Of a DNA stretch of 64,000 bases, positions 24,148 through 36,164 are shown in pieces. The notes under the pieces were generated by a model, which worked only from the letters and a program-made list of their open reading frames with translations, did no database searches and had not been told where the DNA came from. The translations under genes were made by a program, and so were the position numbers. The stretch is from Scylla paramamosain (Eukaryota; Arthropoda; Malacostraca; Decapoda; Portunidae), in assembly GCF_035594125.1 (NCBI RefSeq), contig NC_087190.1:9824104-9888103 (forward strand). The letters are read 5' to 3'. Numbering within the stretch: the stretch's first letter is position 1; each line of letters starts with the position of its first letter.

Positions 24148-24750
24148 GTATATCATAAGTTACCTGAGTTACTTGCCTTTTAAGATTTATACTTTACCTT
24201 CTTTATTGCTTAGGAGAAAAAAAGGGATTATTATTATTATTATTATTTTTTTTTTTTTTTAGTTTCTGATGTTTTAGGACTAATACTTACCTCTACTCAC
24301 CTAGTTCAGTACTGATCAGGGTTTACTTATATAACGAATATTGAATCCAGTAAAGCACCTGCAAAAGAAAAAAATATTAGTACAATTATGTACTTGTACA
24401 CTCCTTGGTATTGAAAAAAATAAAAAATAAATAACTAAATAAATAATAAAAAAAGAATAACAAGAACAATAAGAAGAAATCAGTATATAAAATTTTAAAA
24501 ATAAATATAAATAAATAAATAAATAAATAAATAAAAGCAACTGTCTAGGTTCAGTAAAGAAACCTGACTGGCGACTCCTACCTTGATCTCCAGCCAGCAA
24601 AAAACTCACCATAAATCTTACACAAGAACAGCAAGGTGGACAGCCCGCCAACTTTTAACTCCTCCTGTCCTTCCTATTTCCTACTTTACCTTCAATGTGT
24701 ACAAACTCTTATTTCTCTTCCCCCTCTCTTCTTCAGTAAAACAGCTAGAA
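24148..24750. other. No gene; low-complexity AT-rich stretch (left)
   Basis: Contains ATT and AAAT repeats (24225-24250, 24505-24536). A pyrimidine-rich run ending in CAG at about 24700-24735 resembles a splice acceptor just before the DnaJ-B 5' UTR, but no donor or exon could be assigned. Confidence 0.4.
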
Positions 24751-24933
24751 GTCAGTCACCAGAGAGAGAGCGTCGAAGCATCACTTCACCTCTGTCATAT
24801 CAGTGTCTCAGTTCTCAAGTGTGTACTGTGTAAATCATATCGCGTGTACTTAGTAAAAGAAATCTACCAATAAGTGGCAGTGACTAGAAGTGGATTCACT
24901 TCGAAACACCTGCTTACTCTGGCAAAAGCAAGG

Positions 24934-26603
24934 ATGAGCATCCATTTTGCCAGAAGCATTCACGCTGTGCTCGGCGTGGCCCGCGATGCTCCTCTTGAGA
25001 TCAAGCGGGCCTATCGACGAAACGTCCTCGAACTGTACCCCGACAAGAATCCGGGCGACGCAGTTGCTGCAACCGTGCGGTTCCAGCAGCTGCAGGCGGC
25101 GTACGAGTCGCTCTGCCGCCAGGAGGAGGCCGGCGGGGAACCACAGGAAAGGCAGGAAAGGAAGGAGGGGGAGAGGAAGCGAAAGAAGCAAAGGAAGGAA
25201 AAGGCATGGAAGGAAGAGGATGGAAGCCAGCGGCAGCGTAGAGAAGAGGACCAGTGGCGGGAAAAGGACGATGAACGAAGGAAGAAGAGGCAAAGAAAGA
25301 AGCAGAACATTAAAGCATCGGAGGAAGAGGAGCAGGAGTAGAAAAAAGAGAATAAGGAGGAAGAGAAGGAAGAGAAGAAAGAAGAAGAGGAGCGGGCGGA
25401 AGAAAGAGCGAAGTACTGGGAGGAGGATGAAGAGAGGGGGGTGGATTGGGAGAAGAGGAAAAAGAATGAGAGAAGCGCCGGAAAGATAAGAACCAGATGA
25501 AGAAGGATAAGACATGGGAGAGGAAGTGGAGCAAGAAAAATGCAGAAAAGGAGGAAGAGGAAGAAGAAGAGGAGGAGGAGGAGGAGGAGGAAGAGGTGGG
25601 GAAGGAAGAAGAAAGGCAGATGGACAGGGAGGAAAGGAAGAAACAGGAGACGGGGCCCCGCAAAGACAAGGGACAGATAAAAAAAGAGAGGGCATGTGAG
25701 AGGAAGAGGAAGAATAAAAGAACACCAGAGAAGAAGGAAGAGGAGGAGGAAGAGAAGGAGGAGAGGCACTGGAAAGAGGAGAAGCCAGTGGGTAACGGGA
25801 ATGCAAGGGAGAGAAGGAAGAAGCGAACAGAGGAAGAGACAACAAGAGGAAGAGGTAAGGATGAGAAGACGAAGACACGACGAACAGAGAAAGGCGAACG
25901 AATGGAAGAGGGAGATGGAGGAGGAGAAGGAGAGGAAGGAAAGCAGGAGGAGGAAAGAAGAAGAGCGGGAGAAAGAGAGGGTTAAGCACGAAGAGGAAGA
26001 AAGGATTAGGCGAGAAGGAGAGAGAGAGAGAAAGGAAAGGTTAGGCGAGAGGAAGAAGAGAGAGAGAGAAAGAGAAGCTTAGGAAGGAAGAGGAAGAGAG
26101 GAAGCTAGAGAATATCAGGCGAGAAAAGAAAGAGGAGAGGATGAGAAGAATAGAAGAATGCCAGAAGGATGAGGAAGGAAATGAGAGCAGTAAACAGGAG
26201 AAGGAGGAAGAGAGAGAGGGAGATGAAAGGAGGAGGAGGCGGCAGAGAATGTTGAAGGCAGTGAGTCAGAGAAGGAAGAGAGAGAGGATAGAGACGAGGC
26301 GGAGAGAATGAGATGGCAGCAGGAATTGGAGGAAAGATTGAGCCAGCACCTGGAGAAGGAAAGGAGGAAACAGCAGGAGATAGAGAGAATGAGACAGGAG
26401 GAAGAGATGGAAAGGATGAGAAGAGACCAGGAGGAAGAGAGGAGGGAACAGGAAAAGAGAAAGAAGGAAGACAAAGGGCAGGAAGAAAACGCAATAAGCT
26501 GCCTTGGCGCTGGAAGAAAATGGCGTTTGGTTTAAAAAAAAAAAAAAAATCGTTCAAAAATTCTGGAATTTTTTTTTTTAATTAAAAATCGAAAAAAGAC
26601 TGA
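24934..26603 (+). pseudogene. DnaJ-B: decayed paralog of DnaJ-A, left copy
   Basis: Collinear with DnaJ-A from the 5' UTR (initiator-like TCAGTC 24752-24757 followed by ACCAGAGAGAGAGCG) to the TGA near 26601-26603. The homologous start is ATG 24934, not the upstream in-frame ATG 24874. The J domain has lost one Glu codon in helix II and its H-P-D is Y-P-D (residues 35-37), which abolishes the motif needed for Hsp70 stimulation in known J proteins. TAG at 25339-25341 ends the first frame at 135 residues, and frameshifts follow. There is no TATA box about 30 bp upstream. Homology to DnaJ-A fades within a few bases upstream of the initiator, compatible with a retrocopy or with promoter loss. Confidence 0.8.
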
Positions 26604-26635
26604 ATGAGTCAATTAAAAAGAAACGAGAAAAAATG

Positions 26636-26750
26636 GGATGAGTAGTGACTCACCCAACACTACCATATAATGATAATGTTGGGTGATGATGACTTGGAAT
26701 ATTATGTCGCTGTTACGATGCCCTAATATAATAACTGAAAAGTCAATAAA
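26636..26750 (+). repeat. DnaJ-B 3'-end module with poly(A) signal (left)
   Basis: GATGAGTAGTGACT, GTTGGGTGATGATGACTTGG and AATAAA at 26745-26750. A local duplication makes TCACCCAACA and TGTTGGGTGA (26649-26685) a small inverted pair. The satellite starts immediately after the signal, as it does behind DnaJ-A. Confidence 0.75.
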
Positions 26751-28250
<1,500 letters not shown>

Positions 28251-28777
28251 CTAGACTAAAATTAAAAAGAACAAAATATGGATAAGAAAATACAAAAAAA
28301 AAAAAAGAAGATGTGTGAGTAGATTATCAAGCAAAATAGGTAACAATGTGTGCGGAAAAATAAATAATAAATAATAAATAAACTAAATAAAACTAAATAA
28401 AAAAAACTAAAAGAAAAAGAAAAAAATAATAATAAGTGTTGTGTAGAAAGACTAAGAAATGAAGCACTTAAATAAGAAAAAAAAAATCAATAAAAATCAA
28501 ATCAGTTAATAAAACGAACCCAACAAAAAGTATGGATCTTCGATAAAAGCAAATAATAACTGAGATTGTAAATAATAATGATGACAATTGGATCGGGATA
28601 AAGGGAAACAAGACGTTCTGTTTCTTAACAAGTCACACACAGTTGAAGTGTGTTCCCCGCTGTACAGTTGTCGTGGAAGTCACGGAGCGTGTTGGAATAT
28701 TTACCAGTCAAACGCCTCGGAAGGCTACTGACGAGCGAAGTTCTCAGTAATGCATGAGTGGAATGGGTATTTAAATA

Positions 28778-28780
<3 letters not shown>
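28251..28780. other. No gene; A-rich then unique sequence (left)
   Basis: AAATAAATAAT-type low complexity to about 28500, then unique sequence without a recognisable gene. Confidence 0.4.

Positions 28781-28781
<1 letters not shown>

Positions 28782-28871
<90 letters not shown>
28782..28871. repeat. (GA)n microsatellite
   Basis: About 45 GA units. The right-arm partner is (CT)n at 36411-36492, slightly shorter. Confidence 0.95.
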
Positions 28872-28873
<2 letters not shown>

Positions 28874-28877
28874 GCAT

Positions 28878-29116
28878 CCTAACCTAAAATAACCTAGCAA
28901 AAATTAATCAACCCAACTTAACATAACCTGACCTTAGGTAACCTAGTTTAACATAACGTAACCTAACTTAACATTTAAAAACGTAAAGTAAAATAAGCTA
29001 ACCTAACTTGAAGTATCTTAACCTAACGTAACCTCACCTCACCTAACCTAGTATAGCCTCACATCACGTAACCTAACCTAAAGTAACCTGACCTGACGTA
29101 ACCTAACCTGACGTAA
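28878..29116. repeat. Degenerate AACCT (telomere-like) tract, left
   Basis: Dense in AACCTAACCT, AACGTAACCT and ACCTGACGTAACCT variants, the C-rich strand of the arthropod TTAGG telomere repeat in degenerate form. About 240 bp. The C-rich strand is on +, so in telomere terms it would point to the left; the mirrored tract points to the right. It is interstitial and too degenerate to be an active telomere. Confidence 0.75.
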
Positions 29117-30000
29117 ACAAAGGGAATAGGAAGACGAAAGGGCACATTTACGTATTTCCCTCAGCTCTTGTTACTGACGGAATGAAGATGCGTGGCCATG
29201 TTCATTCTATGAATCAATCGCCTCGGAAGGTATTCCAATAGGTGACCCTAATTAACAGTAAGCTCAGAAAGAGGATGAAAAAAAAAAAATGGAGAAAACT
29301 GTGTGTGTCTGTCTCAGTCTCTGTCTATATCTCTTTCTTTTTATAGAAACAGAAAAAAAAATTATTCTTACATCCAAAATAACAAAAAATAAAGGAAAAA
29401 ACAATAAACACGAAAAGCAATAATAGTTTTGTTTATGTTCGCGAGTGTGTCTAATTGCATGCAAGTCCACCCCAAAATAACTGTAAAGATGCTAGTCATT
29501 TATCTATGATAGTAAAATGATAAATCAAGATAAAAAAAAAAAAAATCAAAAAGACCAATGGTTGTGCTGCATACCATTGGATAGGAGAGAGAGAGAGAGG
29601 GGGGGGGGGGCAATTTCAGGCACACCGCACATGACGCACTAGCCTAATAAAAAAATTTAAAAAATCAACCTAGCTCAAAATTTAGCGTGAGCCCAATGGT
29701 TGTGCTGTATACCACTGGACAGTAAATTTTCTTCTACGTTCAGTGGTATGTGTCCGGTCCTGCTGAAAGAATAAAAAGTTGGTGAAAATTTTAAAATAAA
29801 AAAATCCATGTTCACATTTCTACTTTTTGCAAGTTACGCATTAACCGGATAAAAGAAATGAAAGGTATATCATATAAAATTGATAGAGTTGTGCTATCAT
29901 ATGGTGCTAATTTCGTTACGATCTCTCTCGTAGTTCCGGAGATATTAGCATTTGAATGGCGTTACAGTCGGGGCGGACCGCTCAAAATGAAAAAAAAAAA

Positions 30001-30033
<33 letters not shown>

Positions 30034-30117
30034 TAGTAAACTTTGCTTTGCTGGAAATCGTTTTAATCAAACATATGGACTAATGAACGGCGTTGTGGTG
30101 AAAGCCCCACAAGGCCA
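29117..30117. other. No gene; short inverted motifs (left)
   Basis: Two copies of CCAATGGTTGTGCTG...ATACCA-TGG at about 29558-29583 and 29691-29716, each able to form a short CCAATGGT/ACCATTGG-type hairpin, lie about 135 bp apart. An 11-bp G run is at 29600. Near 29990-30030 is an AAT/ATT repeat. No open frame with a recognisable domain. Confidence 0.5.
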
Positions 30118-30290
30118 AGGAGAAGAGAAAGAAGCGAACAGGAGAGGGAGAGATGACAAGAGGAAGAAACAAGGATGAGAACACGGCGATAGGAAGAACA
30201 GAGAAAGGAGAACGAACGGAAGAGGGAGATGGAGGAGGAGAAACAGAGGAAGGAAAGCAGGAGGAGGAGAGAAGAGGAAGAGAGGCAGTT
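30118..30290 (+). pseudogene. DnaJ-body fragment near palindrome centre, left copy
   Basis: Closely matches DnaJ-A 14398-14570: shared blocks include GAAGCGAA, GATGAGAA-ACGGCGA, GAACAGAGAAAGG, GAACGAA, AGAGGGAGATGGAGGAGGAGAA and GGAAAGCAGGAGGAG. It covers part of the charged region only, with no J domain, start or 3' end. Confidence 0.75.
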
Positions 30291-30401
30291 CCTTCTCACC
30301 TGCATCTCTCGCCTGGATCACCTTCCCCTTGAAGTCGTACATGGGGCTCCGTCAGGGACTCGAAGAGGTCCATTTCCACCAATGCGCAGGCCAAAGAGCC
30401 T

Positions 30402-30444
30402 GCATACTCTAGTCATGTCTTCAATAGACATGACTAGAGTATGC
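30402..30444. repeat. Perfect 19-bp hairpin with 5-nt loop, left copy
   Basis: GCATACTCTAGTCATGTCT (30402-30420) pairs with AGACATGACTAGAGTATGC (30426-30444) around TCAAT. It has no mismatch. It lies outside any recognised element; the mirrored copy is at 34839-34881. Confidence 0.9.
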
Positions 30445-30538
30445 CTGACAATGCATTGTGGGTATCCTGGAGAAATTGGTTATAGTACTCATATAACTCT
30501 GAGCCCAGTGCTGAATTTAAAAGTTCATTCAAACATAT

Positions 30539-31031
30539 CAGTGCCGTGTCAGGTTCAGCGTCAGTGAAAGCCGTGATGTTTCAGTAACATCAATTCACAC
30601 GTCCGTAGTGACTCCTTGCTGCGTGATGTCGGTGATTTCCAAAACGGCAAAGTTTTCAGACGTAAAATTGGCAATTATCACCACAATTCTTGATGAAAAG
30701 GAAGAGATGTAGCATAAGTTGAAGAAAAGAAAGTGGGTACATGAGTCGTGCAGGAAAAGAAAAACTAAAGGAGAGTTTGCTGCTCTGTACAAAGTGCACA
30801 AAGGTAATGATGGAAAAAAAAAAAAAAAATTCAAGATATGTTGTTTGAGATTTGTCCATATACACTGGATGATTCCGAACCAATTCACTAAGTAATCCAT
30901 CATGTATTTTCGTGGACAAACTGACAGCACTCGTCCGGCGTCCGTGAAACACTGAAAAATATGTCTGGCGACGATATTTAACTTTAAGGAACAGAGACGG
31001 AACTGACACGGAGAGTCAAAACACGGCACTG
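30539..31031. mobile_element. MITE-like element with CAGTGCCGTGT ends, left copy
   Basis: CAGTGCCGTGT at 30539-30549 and its complement ACACGGCACTG at 31021-31031 bound 493 bp; similarity continues imperfectly inward (GTCAG near 30553 and TGACAC near 31004). No obvious target duplication and no transposase. A third related end, CAGTGCCGCGTCCG, lies at 34044 in the spacer. Confidence 0.5.
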
Positions 31032-31059
31032 CGCCGGTGTGAATGCGTCACCCGAATTC

Positions 31060-31211
<152 letters not shown>

Positions 31212-31228
31212 GACAACGACGGAGTGAG

Positions 31229-31415
31229 TATTTGTATACATCATTTTTAAGCTTTCGCTTGGTGAGTTTGTGTGGCATCTTTGTGCCACCATTTCCTCAC
31301 TTTCATGTCCACAACTTTCCTTATGAATCTCCTCGCTTGTTCCTGTGTTCTCGTTTTTTTGACTGGGCCTCTTCTCTAAACTCATTCAGTTTACTTCTCT
31401 CTTCTTGGTTCTTGT
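31229..31415 (-). mobile_element. Inverted 5' piece of LINE-3
   Basis: 31229-31259 is the exact reverse complement of 31480-31510, the start of the LINE-3 ORF2 frame (S-E-S-L-K-M-M-Y-T-N on the minus strand). The remaining bases up to about 31415 presumably continue upstream of that start on the minus strand. A 5' inverted LINE segment with overlap at the junction fits twin priming; (TA)n at 31419-31461 separates the two. Confidence 0.65.
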
Positions 31416-31417
31416 CT

Positions 31418-31418
<1 letters not shown>

Positions 31419-31461
<43 letters not shown>
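31419..31461. repeat. (TA)n microsatellite in spacer
   Basis: About 21 TA units between the inverted and direct parts of LINE-3. Confidence 0.95.
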
Positions 31462-31463
<2 letters not shown>

Positions 31464-31477
31464 CAAGTGGACCAGAT

Positions 31478-32180
31478 GAGCGAAAGCTTAAAAATGATGT
31501 ATACAAATATAGGTGGTTTGGTGTCGAGCCTATGGGAACTTAAAGACTACATAAAGAACAAGACGTGGTATGTTTAACGGAAACCAAACTAAAAGAGGAA
31601 ATAAAGATGAGATTTGAAAAGGAAGGACATAACACATGGAGGAGAGACAGAAAAAGAAAGGAAGGAGGAGAAGGAGTGATGATATTGGTAAAAAAAGATA
31701 TTGTTGTTGGGGAAGTGGAATATGGTGATGGAATGGCGGAAGCTTTGAGTGTTGTGATTAAGATCAAAGGAAGTGAAAAGAGAAAAATTATTGTGACGTA
31801 CATACCACTAAAAACTAATGCATGTGAGACCAATGGATATAAAATTATGCAACTAGAAACAAGAAATAACATAGAGAAAATGATAGGGAAAAGTAACAAA
31901 GTCCTCTTAGTAGGCGACTTAAGCACTAAACTAGAAGGAGACGGAAGTAAAAAAAAAAAAAAAAGTTGGGTCATGGAGCAAAGAACTTATGCATACCATG
32001 ATGGTGAATACAATGAGGCAATGGGTGAACGAACCTACAAGATGCAGAGAACCATCACAGTTGGAGTTACTGTTTACGAAATCCCCAGAAAGTAGGCCAA
32101 TTATACATTATCAGAGTTCAAAGGGAATAAGTGATCATGTGACAATAGAAATAGTACTACAGGCGAAAACAGTGTTGCAC
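31478..32180 (+). pseudogene. LINE-3 endonuclease region
   Basis: Shows C-L-T-E-T-K-L (near 31571-31592), G-G-E-G-V-M-I-L-V-K-K, L-L-V-G-D-L (near 31906-31923, where G-D-F-N is usual) and G-I-S-D-H near 32125-32140. A stop before 31570 and a frameshift around 31950-32090, next to an A15 run, break the frame. The degraded G-D-F-N block suggests loss of activity. Confidence 0.8.
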
Positions 32181-32359
32181 AGGAATTAACAATTTAGAAA
32201 TGTGAGATAAAACTATGCTAAGCCAAACTTTGCAGAGCTTAATACCCTTTATGCAAGGAAGAGTCCAAACTCCTACTCAAATGAAAAAAAAAAAATGAAG
32301 CATAGGATTGACATAAACAAGTTAAAAGAGAAGAAAGAATTTATGAAACTACTGAGGAG

Positions 32360-33220
32360 ATGAGCGAACTAATGAATGAGAGTTTTCAATCTGTGTTTAC
32401 AAAGGAAACCGATTTTGTGCCACCGAAAGTGGTATTACAGAATGAGGGAATACAGGGAATACAAGTAAAGAGACAAGAAATCAAGAAACTGCTGGAAGAG
32501 CAGAATGTTAGAAAAGCTGTGGGACCAGACCAAGTAAATGGATGGACATTAAAAGAATGCAGAGAACAAATGGAAGAACCCATATAGGATATAATTAACA
32601 TCTCGTTGAAAGAAGGAAAAGTACCAAGGGAATGGAAAAGAGCTAACCTAGCCCCAATATACAAAGGAGGAAATAAAATGGAACCATTAAATTACAGAAC
32701 AGTGTCACTGACATATATTGTAAGCAAGCTTTGTGAAATAATAATAAAAGATAAATAGGTGCAATATTAAGATGAAAAGATAATTACAGAAAAGCAACTT
32801 AGATTCAGGAAAGGAAGATCCTGTGTCACAAATCTACTGAGCTTCTATACGAGAATAATAGATGGAGTGCAAGAGAGGAATGGATGGGTTGATGCGGTAT
32901 ACCTGGATCTCATTAAGCATTTAATAAAGCTTCTCAAAAACGTCTTATGTGGAAGTTAGAGAATGAAGAAGAACTAAAGGGAGCAACATTGAGATGAATG
33001 GATGACTATTTACAAGGGAGAAAAACGAGAACAGTAATCAGAGACAAAAATTCAAGTTGGCGCAGAGTGACAAGTGGGGTACCGCAAGGATCTGTGTTGG
33101 GACCTATTATGTTTCAAATGTATGCAGATTATATGATAGATGATCTAAATAGTTATATAAACCTTTTCGCTGATGATGCAAAAATAATGAAAATAATAAA
33201 GGATGAATAGGAATGCAAGG
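32360..33220 (+). pseudogene. LINE-3 reverse transcriptase region
   Basis: V-G-P-D-Q-V-N near 32520-32540, L-N-Y-R-T-V-S-L near 32690-32711, G-F-R-K-G-R-S-C near 32808-32830, V-P-Q-G-S-V-L-G-P near 33080-33105 and the catalytic F-A-D-D at 33166-33177. Stops at 32585-32587, about 32757 and 33208-33210 separate the pieces. Catalytic blocks are recognisable but not in one frame. Confidence 0.85.
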
Positions 33221-33389
33221 AATTACAAAAGGGTATTAACAAGAAAGATACATGCATGGAGCCAAAGACAGAAACTAGAATTTAATGCCAGAAAATGCCA
33301 CGTGTTGGAAATAAGAAAAAGTAAAAAGAGACCTTCATGGAATTAGAAAATGGGAGGAGAAATAATAACGTAAAGTAATGAAGAAAAAA

Positions 33390-33880
33390 ATTTGGGAGTA
33401 ATGATCCAGGGTACACTATCACCTGAAAGGGACATAAACAGAATATTCAGCTCTACATACAGCTTGTTAACAAACATTAGGGTGGCGTTTAACTATTTAG
33501 ATAAAGAAATGATGAAAAAAATTATAACATGCATGATACGACCTAAATTGGAATACGCATCAGTAGTTTGGGATCCACATATAAAAGAAAAAAGAAAGAT
33601 ATACGAAAACTTGAAAGAATATAGAGGATAGCGACAAAGATGGTACCAGAATCGAAAGAATTTGATTAGATGGGATTACCATACTACAAGAGAGAAGAGA
33701 AAGAGGAGAAGTGATAACAATGTACAAGTTAGTAAACAATATAGAAATAATAGATAGAAATGACTTGGCACCACAGATGGAGGAAGGAGAGAGACGGACG
33801 AGAGGGCACGAAACATAAAGAAACACAGCTTCCCGTATCGAACTATTGAAATCTGGAGTGATTGCAAGGAAGAGGTGGTT
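33390..33880 (+). pseudogene. LINE-3 ORF2 C-terminal region
   Basis: I-R-P-K-L-E-Y-A-S-V-V-W near 33536-33571 is the thumb-side block seen in many LINE ORF2 proteins, and F-P-Y-R-T-I-E-I-W near 33830-33860 resembles the distal motif. Frameshifts near 33630 and 33680. Confidence 0.7.
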
Positions 33881-33888
33881 TTGGCAAC

Positions 33889-34057
33889 TAGGTTAGTACT
33901 TATTGTTCCCCAGAGTGCAGGAGGCGCTTCTCTCCATGTTGTTGCTATTTGGAATGCTTCACCTACGTCTGTCCCTAAGGTGGACGGCATTAGTCGCTTT
34001 TAGTTTGCATTATGGCTGATTCTCACACATATCAGTGACGTATCAGTGCCGCGTCCG
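33889..34057 (+). other. Unassigned coding-like tail of the spacer
   Basis: An open stretch to TAG at about 34003 encodes V-P-Q-S-A-G-G-A-S-L-H-V-V-A-I-W-N-A-S with no family I recognise. Then ACATATCAGTGACGTATCAG and CAGTGCCGCGTCCG (34044), resembling the MITE-like ends, lead into the right arm. Confidence 0.35.
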
Positions 34058-34077
34058 CTCACTCCGTCGTTGTCAGT

Positions 34078-34222
<145 letters not shown>

Positions 34223-34250
34223 GAATTCGGGTGACGCATTCACACCGGCG

Positions 34251-34744
34251 CAGTGCCGTGTTTTGACTCTCCGTGTCAGTTCCGTCTCTGTTCCTTAAAG
34301 TTAAATATCGTCGCCAGACATATTTTTCAGTGTTTCACGGACGCCGGACGAGTGCTGTCAGTTTGTCCACGAAAATACATGATGGATTACTTAGTGAATT
34401 GGTTCGGAATCATCCAGTGTATATGGACAAATCTCAAACAACATATCTTGAATTTTTTTTTTTTTTTTTCCATCATTACCTTTGTGCACTTTGTACAGAG
34501 CAGCAAACTCTCCTTTAGTTTTTCTTTTCCTGCACGACTCATGTACCCACTTTCTTTTCTTCAACTTATGCTACATCTCTTCCTTTTCATCAAGAATTGT
34601 GGTGATAATTGCCAATTTTACGTCTGAAAACTTTGCCGTTTTGGAAATCACCGACATCACGCAGCAAGGAGTCACTACGGACGTGTGAATTGATGTTACT
34701 GAAACATCACGGCTTTCACTGACGCTGAACCTGACACGGCACTG
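34251..34744. mobile_element. MITE-like element, right copy
   Basis: Mirror of 30539-31031. Ends CAGTGCCGTGT (34251-34261) and ACACGGCACTG (34734-34744). Confidence 0.5.
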
Positions 34745-34838
34745 ATATGTTTGAATGAACTTTTAAATTCAGCACTGGGCTCAGAGTTATATGAGTACTA
34801 TAACCAATTTCTCCAGGATACCCACAATGCATTGTCAG

Positions 34839-34881
34839 GCATACTCTAGTCATGTCTATTGAAGACATGACTAGAGTATGC
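34839..34881. repeat. Perfect 19-bp hairpin, right copy
   Basis: Arms 34839-34857 and 34863-34881 around ATTGA; unchanged from the left copy. Confidence 0.9.
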
Positions 34882-34992
34882 AGGCTCTTTGGCCTGCGCA
34901 TTGGTGGAAATGGACCTCTTCGAGTCCCTGACGGAGCCCCATGTACGACTTCAAGGGGAAGGTGATCCAGGCGAGAGATGCAGGTGAGAAGG

Positions 34993-35165
34993 AACTGCCT
35001 CTCTTCCTCTTCTCTCCTCCTCCTGCTTTCCTTCCTCTGTTTCTCCTCCTCCATCTCCCTCTTCCGTTCGTTCTCCTTTCTCTGTTCTTCCTATCGCCGT
35101 GTTCTCATCCTTGTTTCTTCCTCTTGTCATCTCTCCCTCTCCTGTTCGCTTCTTTCTCTTCTCCT
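34993..35165 (-). pseudogene. DnaJ-body fragment near palindrome centre, right copy
   Basis: Mirror of 30118-30290; matches DnaJ-A right at about 50780-50955 on the same strand. Confidence 0.75.
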
Positions 35166-36164
35166 TGGCCTTGTGGGGCTTTCACCACAACGCCGTTCAT
35201 TAGTCCATATGTTTGATTAAAACGATTTCCAGCAAAGCAAAGTTTACTATTATTTATTATTATTATTATTATTATTATTTTATTTTTTTTCATTTTGAGC
35301 GGTCCGCCCCGACTGTAACGCCATTCAAATGCTAATATCTCCGGAACTACGAGAGAGATCGTAACGAAATTAGCACCATATGATAGCACAACTCTATCAA
35401 TTTTATATGATATACCTTTCATTTCTTTTATCCGGTTAATGCGTAACTTGCAAAAAGTAGAAATGTGAACATGGATTTTTTTATTTTAAAATTTTCACCA
35501 ACTTTTTATTCTTTCAGCAGGACCGGACACATACCACTGAACGTAGAAGAAAATTTACTGTCCAGTGGTATACAGCACAACCATTGGGCTCACGCTAAAT
35601 TTTGAGCTAGGTTGATTTTTTAAATTTTTTTATTAGGCTAGTGCGTCATGTGCGGTGTGCCTGAAATTGCCCCCCCCCCCTCTCTCTCTCTCTCCTATCC
35701 AATGGTATGCAGCACAACCATTGGTCTTTTTGATTTTTTTTTTTTTATCTTGATTTATCATTTTACTATCATAGATAAATGACTAGCATCTTTACAGTTA
35801 TTTTGGGGTGGACTTGCATGCAATTAGACACACTCGCGAACATAAACAAAACTATTATTGCTTTTCGTGTTTATTGTTTTTTCCTTTATTTTTTGTTATT
35901 TTGGATGTAAGAATAATTTTTTTTCTGTTTCTATAAAAAGAAAGAGATATAGACAGAGACTGAGACAGACACACACAGTTTTCTCCATTTTTTTTTTTTT
36001 TTCATCCTCTTTCTGAGCTTACTGTTAATTAGGGTCACCTATTGGAATACCTTCCGAGGCGATTGATTCATAGAATGAACATGGCCACGCATCTTCATTC
36101 CGTCAGTAACAAGAGCTGAGGGAAATACGTAAATGTGCCCTTTCGTCTTCCTATTCCCTTTGTT
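35166..36164. other. No gene; mirror of 29117-30117
   Basis: Same short inverted motifs and homopolymers as the left copy; small indels in the ATT and A/T runs. Confidence 0.5.

Larger units (their letters stand above)
31470..33888 (+). mobile_element. LINE-3 of this window: non-LTR retrotransposon in the spacer, decayed
   Basis: Endonuclease (about 31478-32180), RT (about 32360-33220) and C-terminal region (33390-33880) in several frames. It is a different family from LINE-1 and LINE-2. It ends without an obvious poly(A) near 33888. Being single-copy in a palindrome whose arms are duplicated, it either arrived after duplication or was lost from the fold point. Confidence 0.85.
31229..34057. 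other. Palindrome spacer (2829 bp, single copy)
   Basis: The only stretch without an inverted partner in the window. It contains a decayed LINE (LINE-3) with an inverted 5' piece, a (TA)n tract and a 169-bp tail that resembles coding sequence. Its right edge carries CAGTGCCGCGTCCG, related to the ends of the neighbouring MITE-like element. Confidence 0.95.

Noticed and set aside
24874..24933. Upstream ATG at 24874 as start of DnaJ-B
   Set aside because: The stretch aligns with the DnaJ-A 5' UTR, and the homologous ATG is at 24934.
31229..34057. Simple read-level fold-back sequencing artefact
   Set aside because: Such artefacts give a second arm with only read errors and usually no long unique spacer. 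Here there is a 2.8-kb unique spacer, clean substitutions, private stops and a flipped 8-kb block. A haplotype mis-join is still possible and is kept open.
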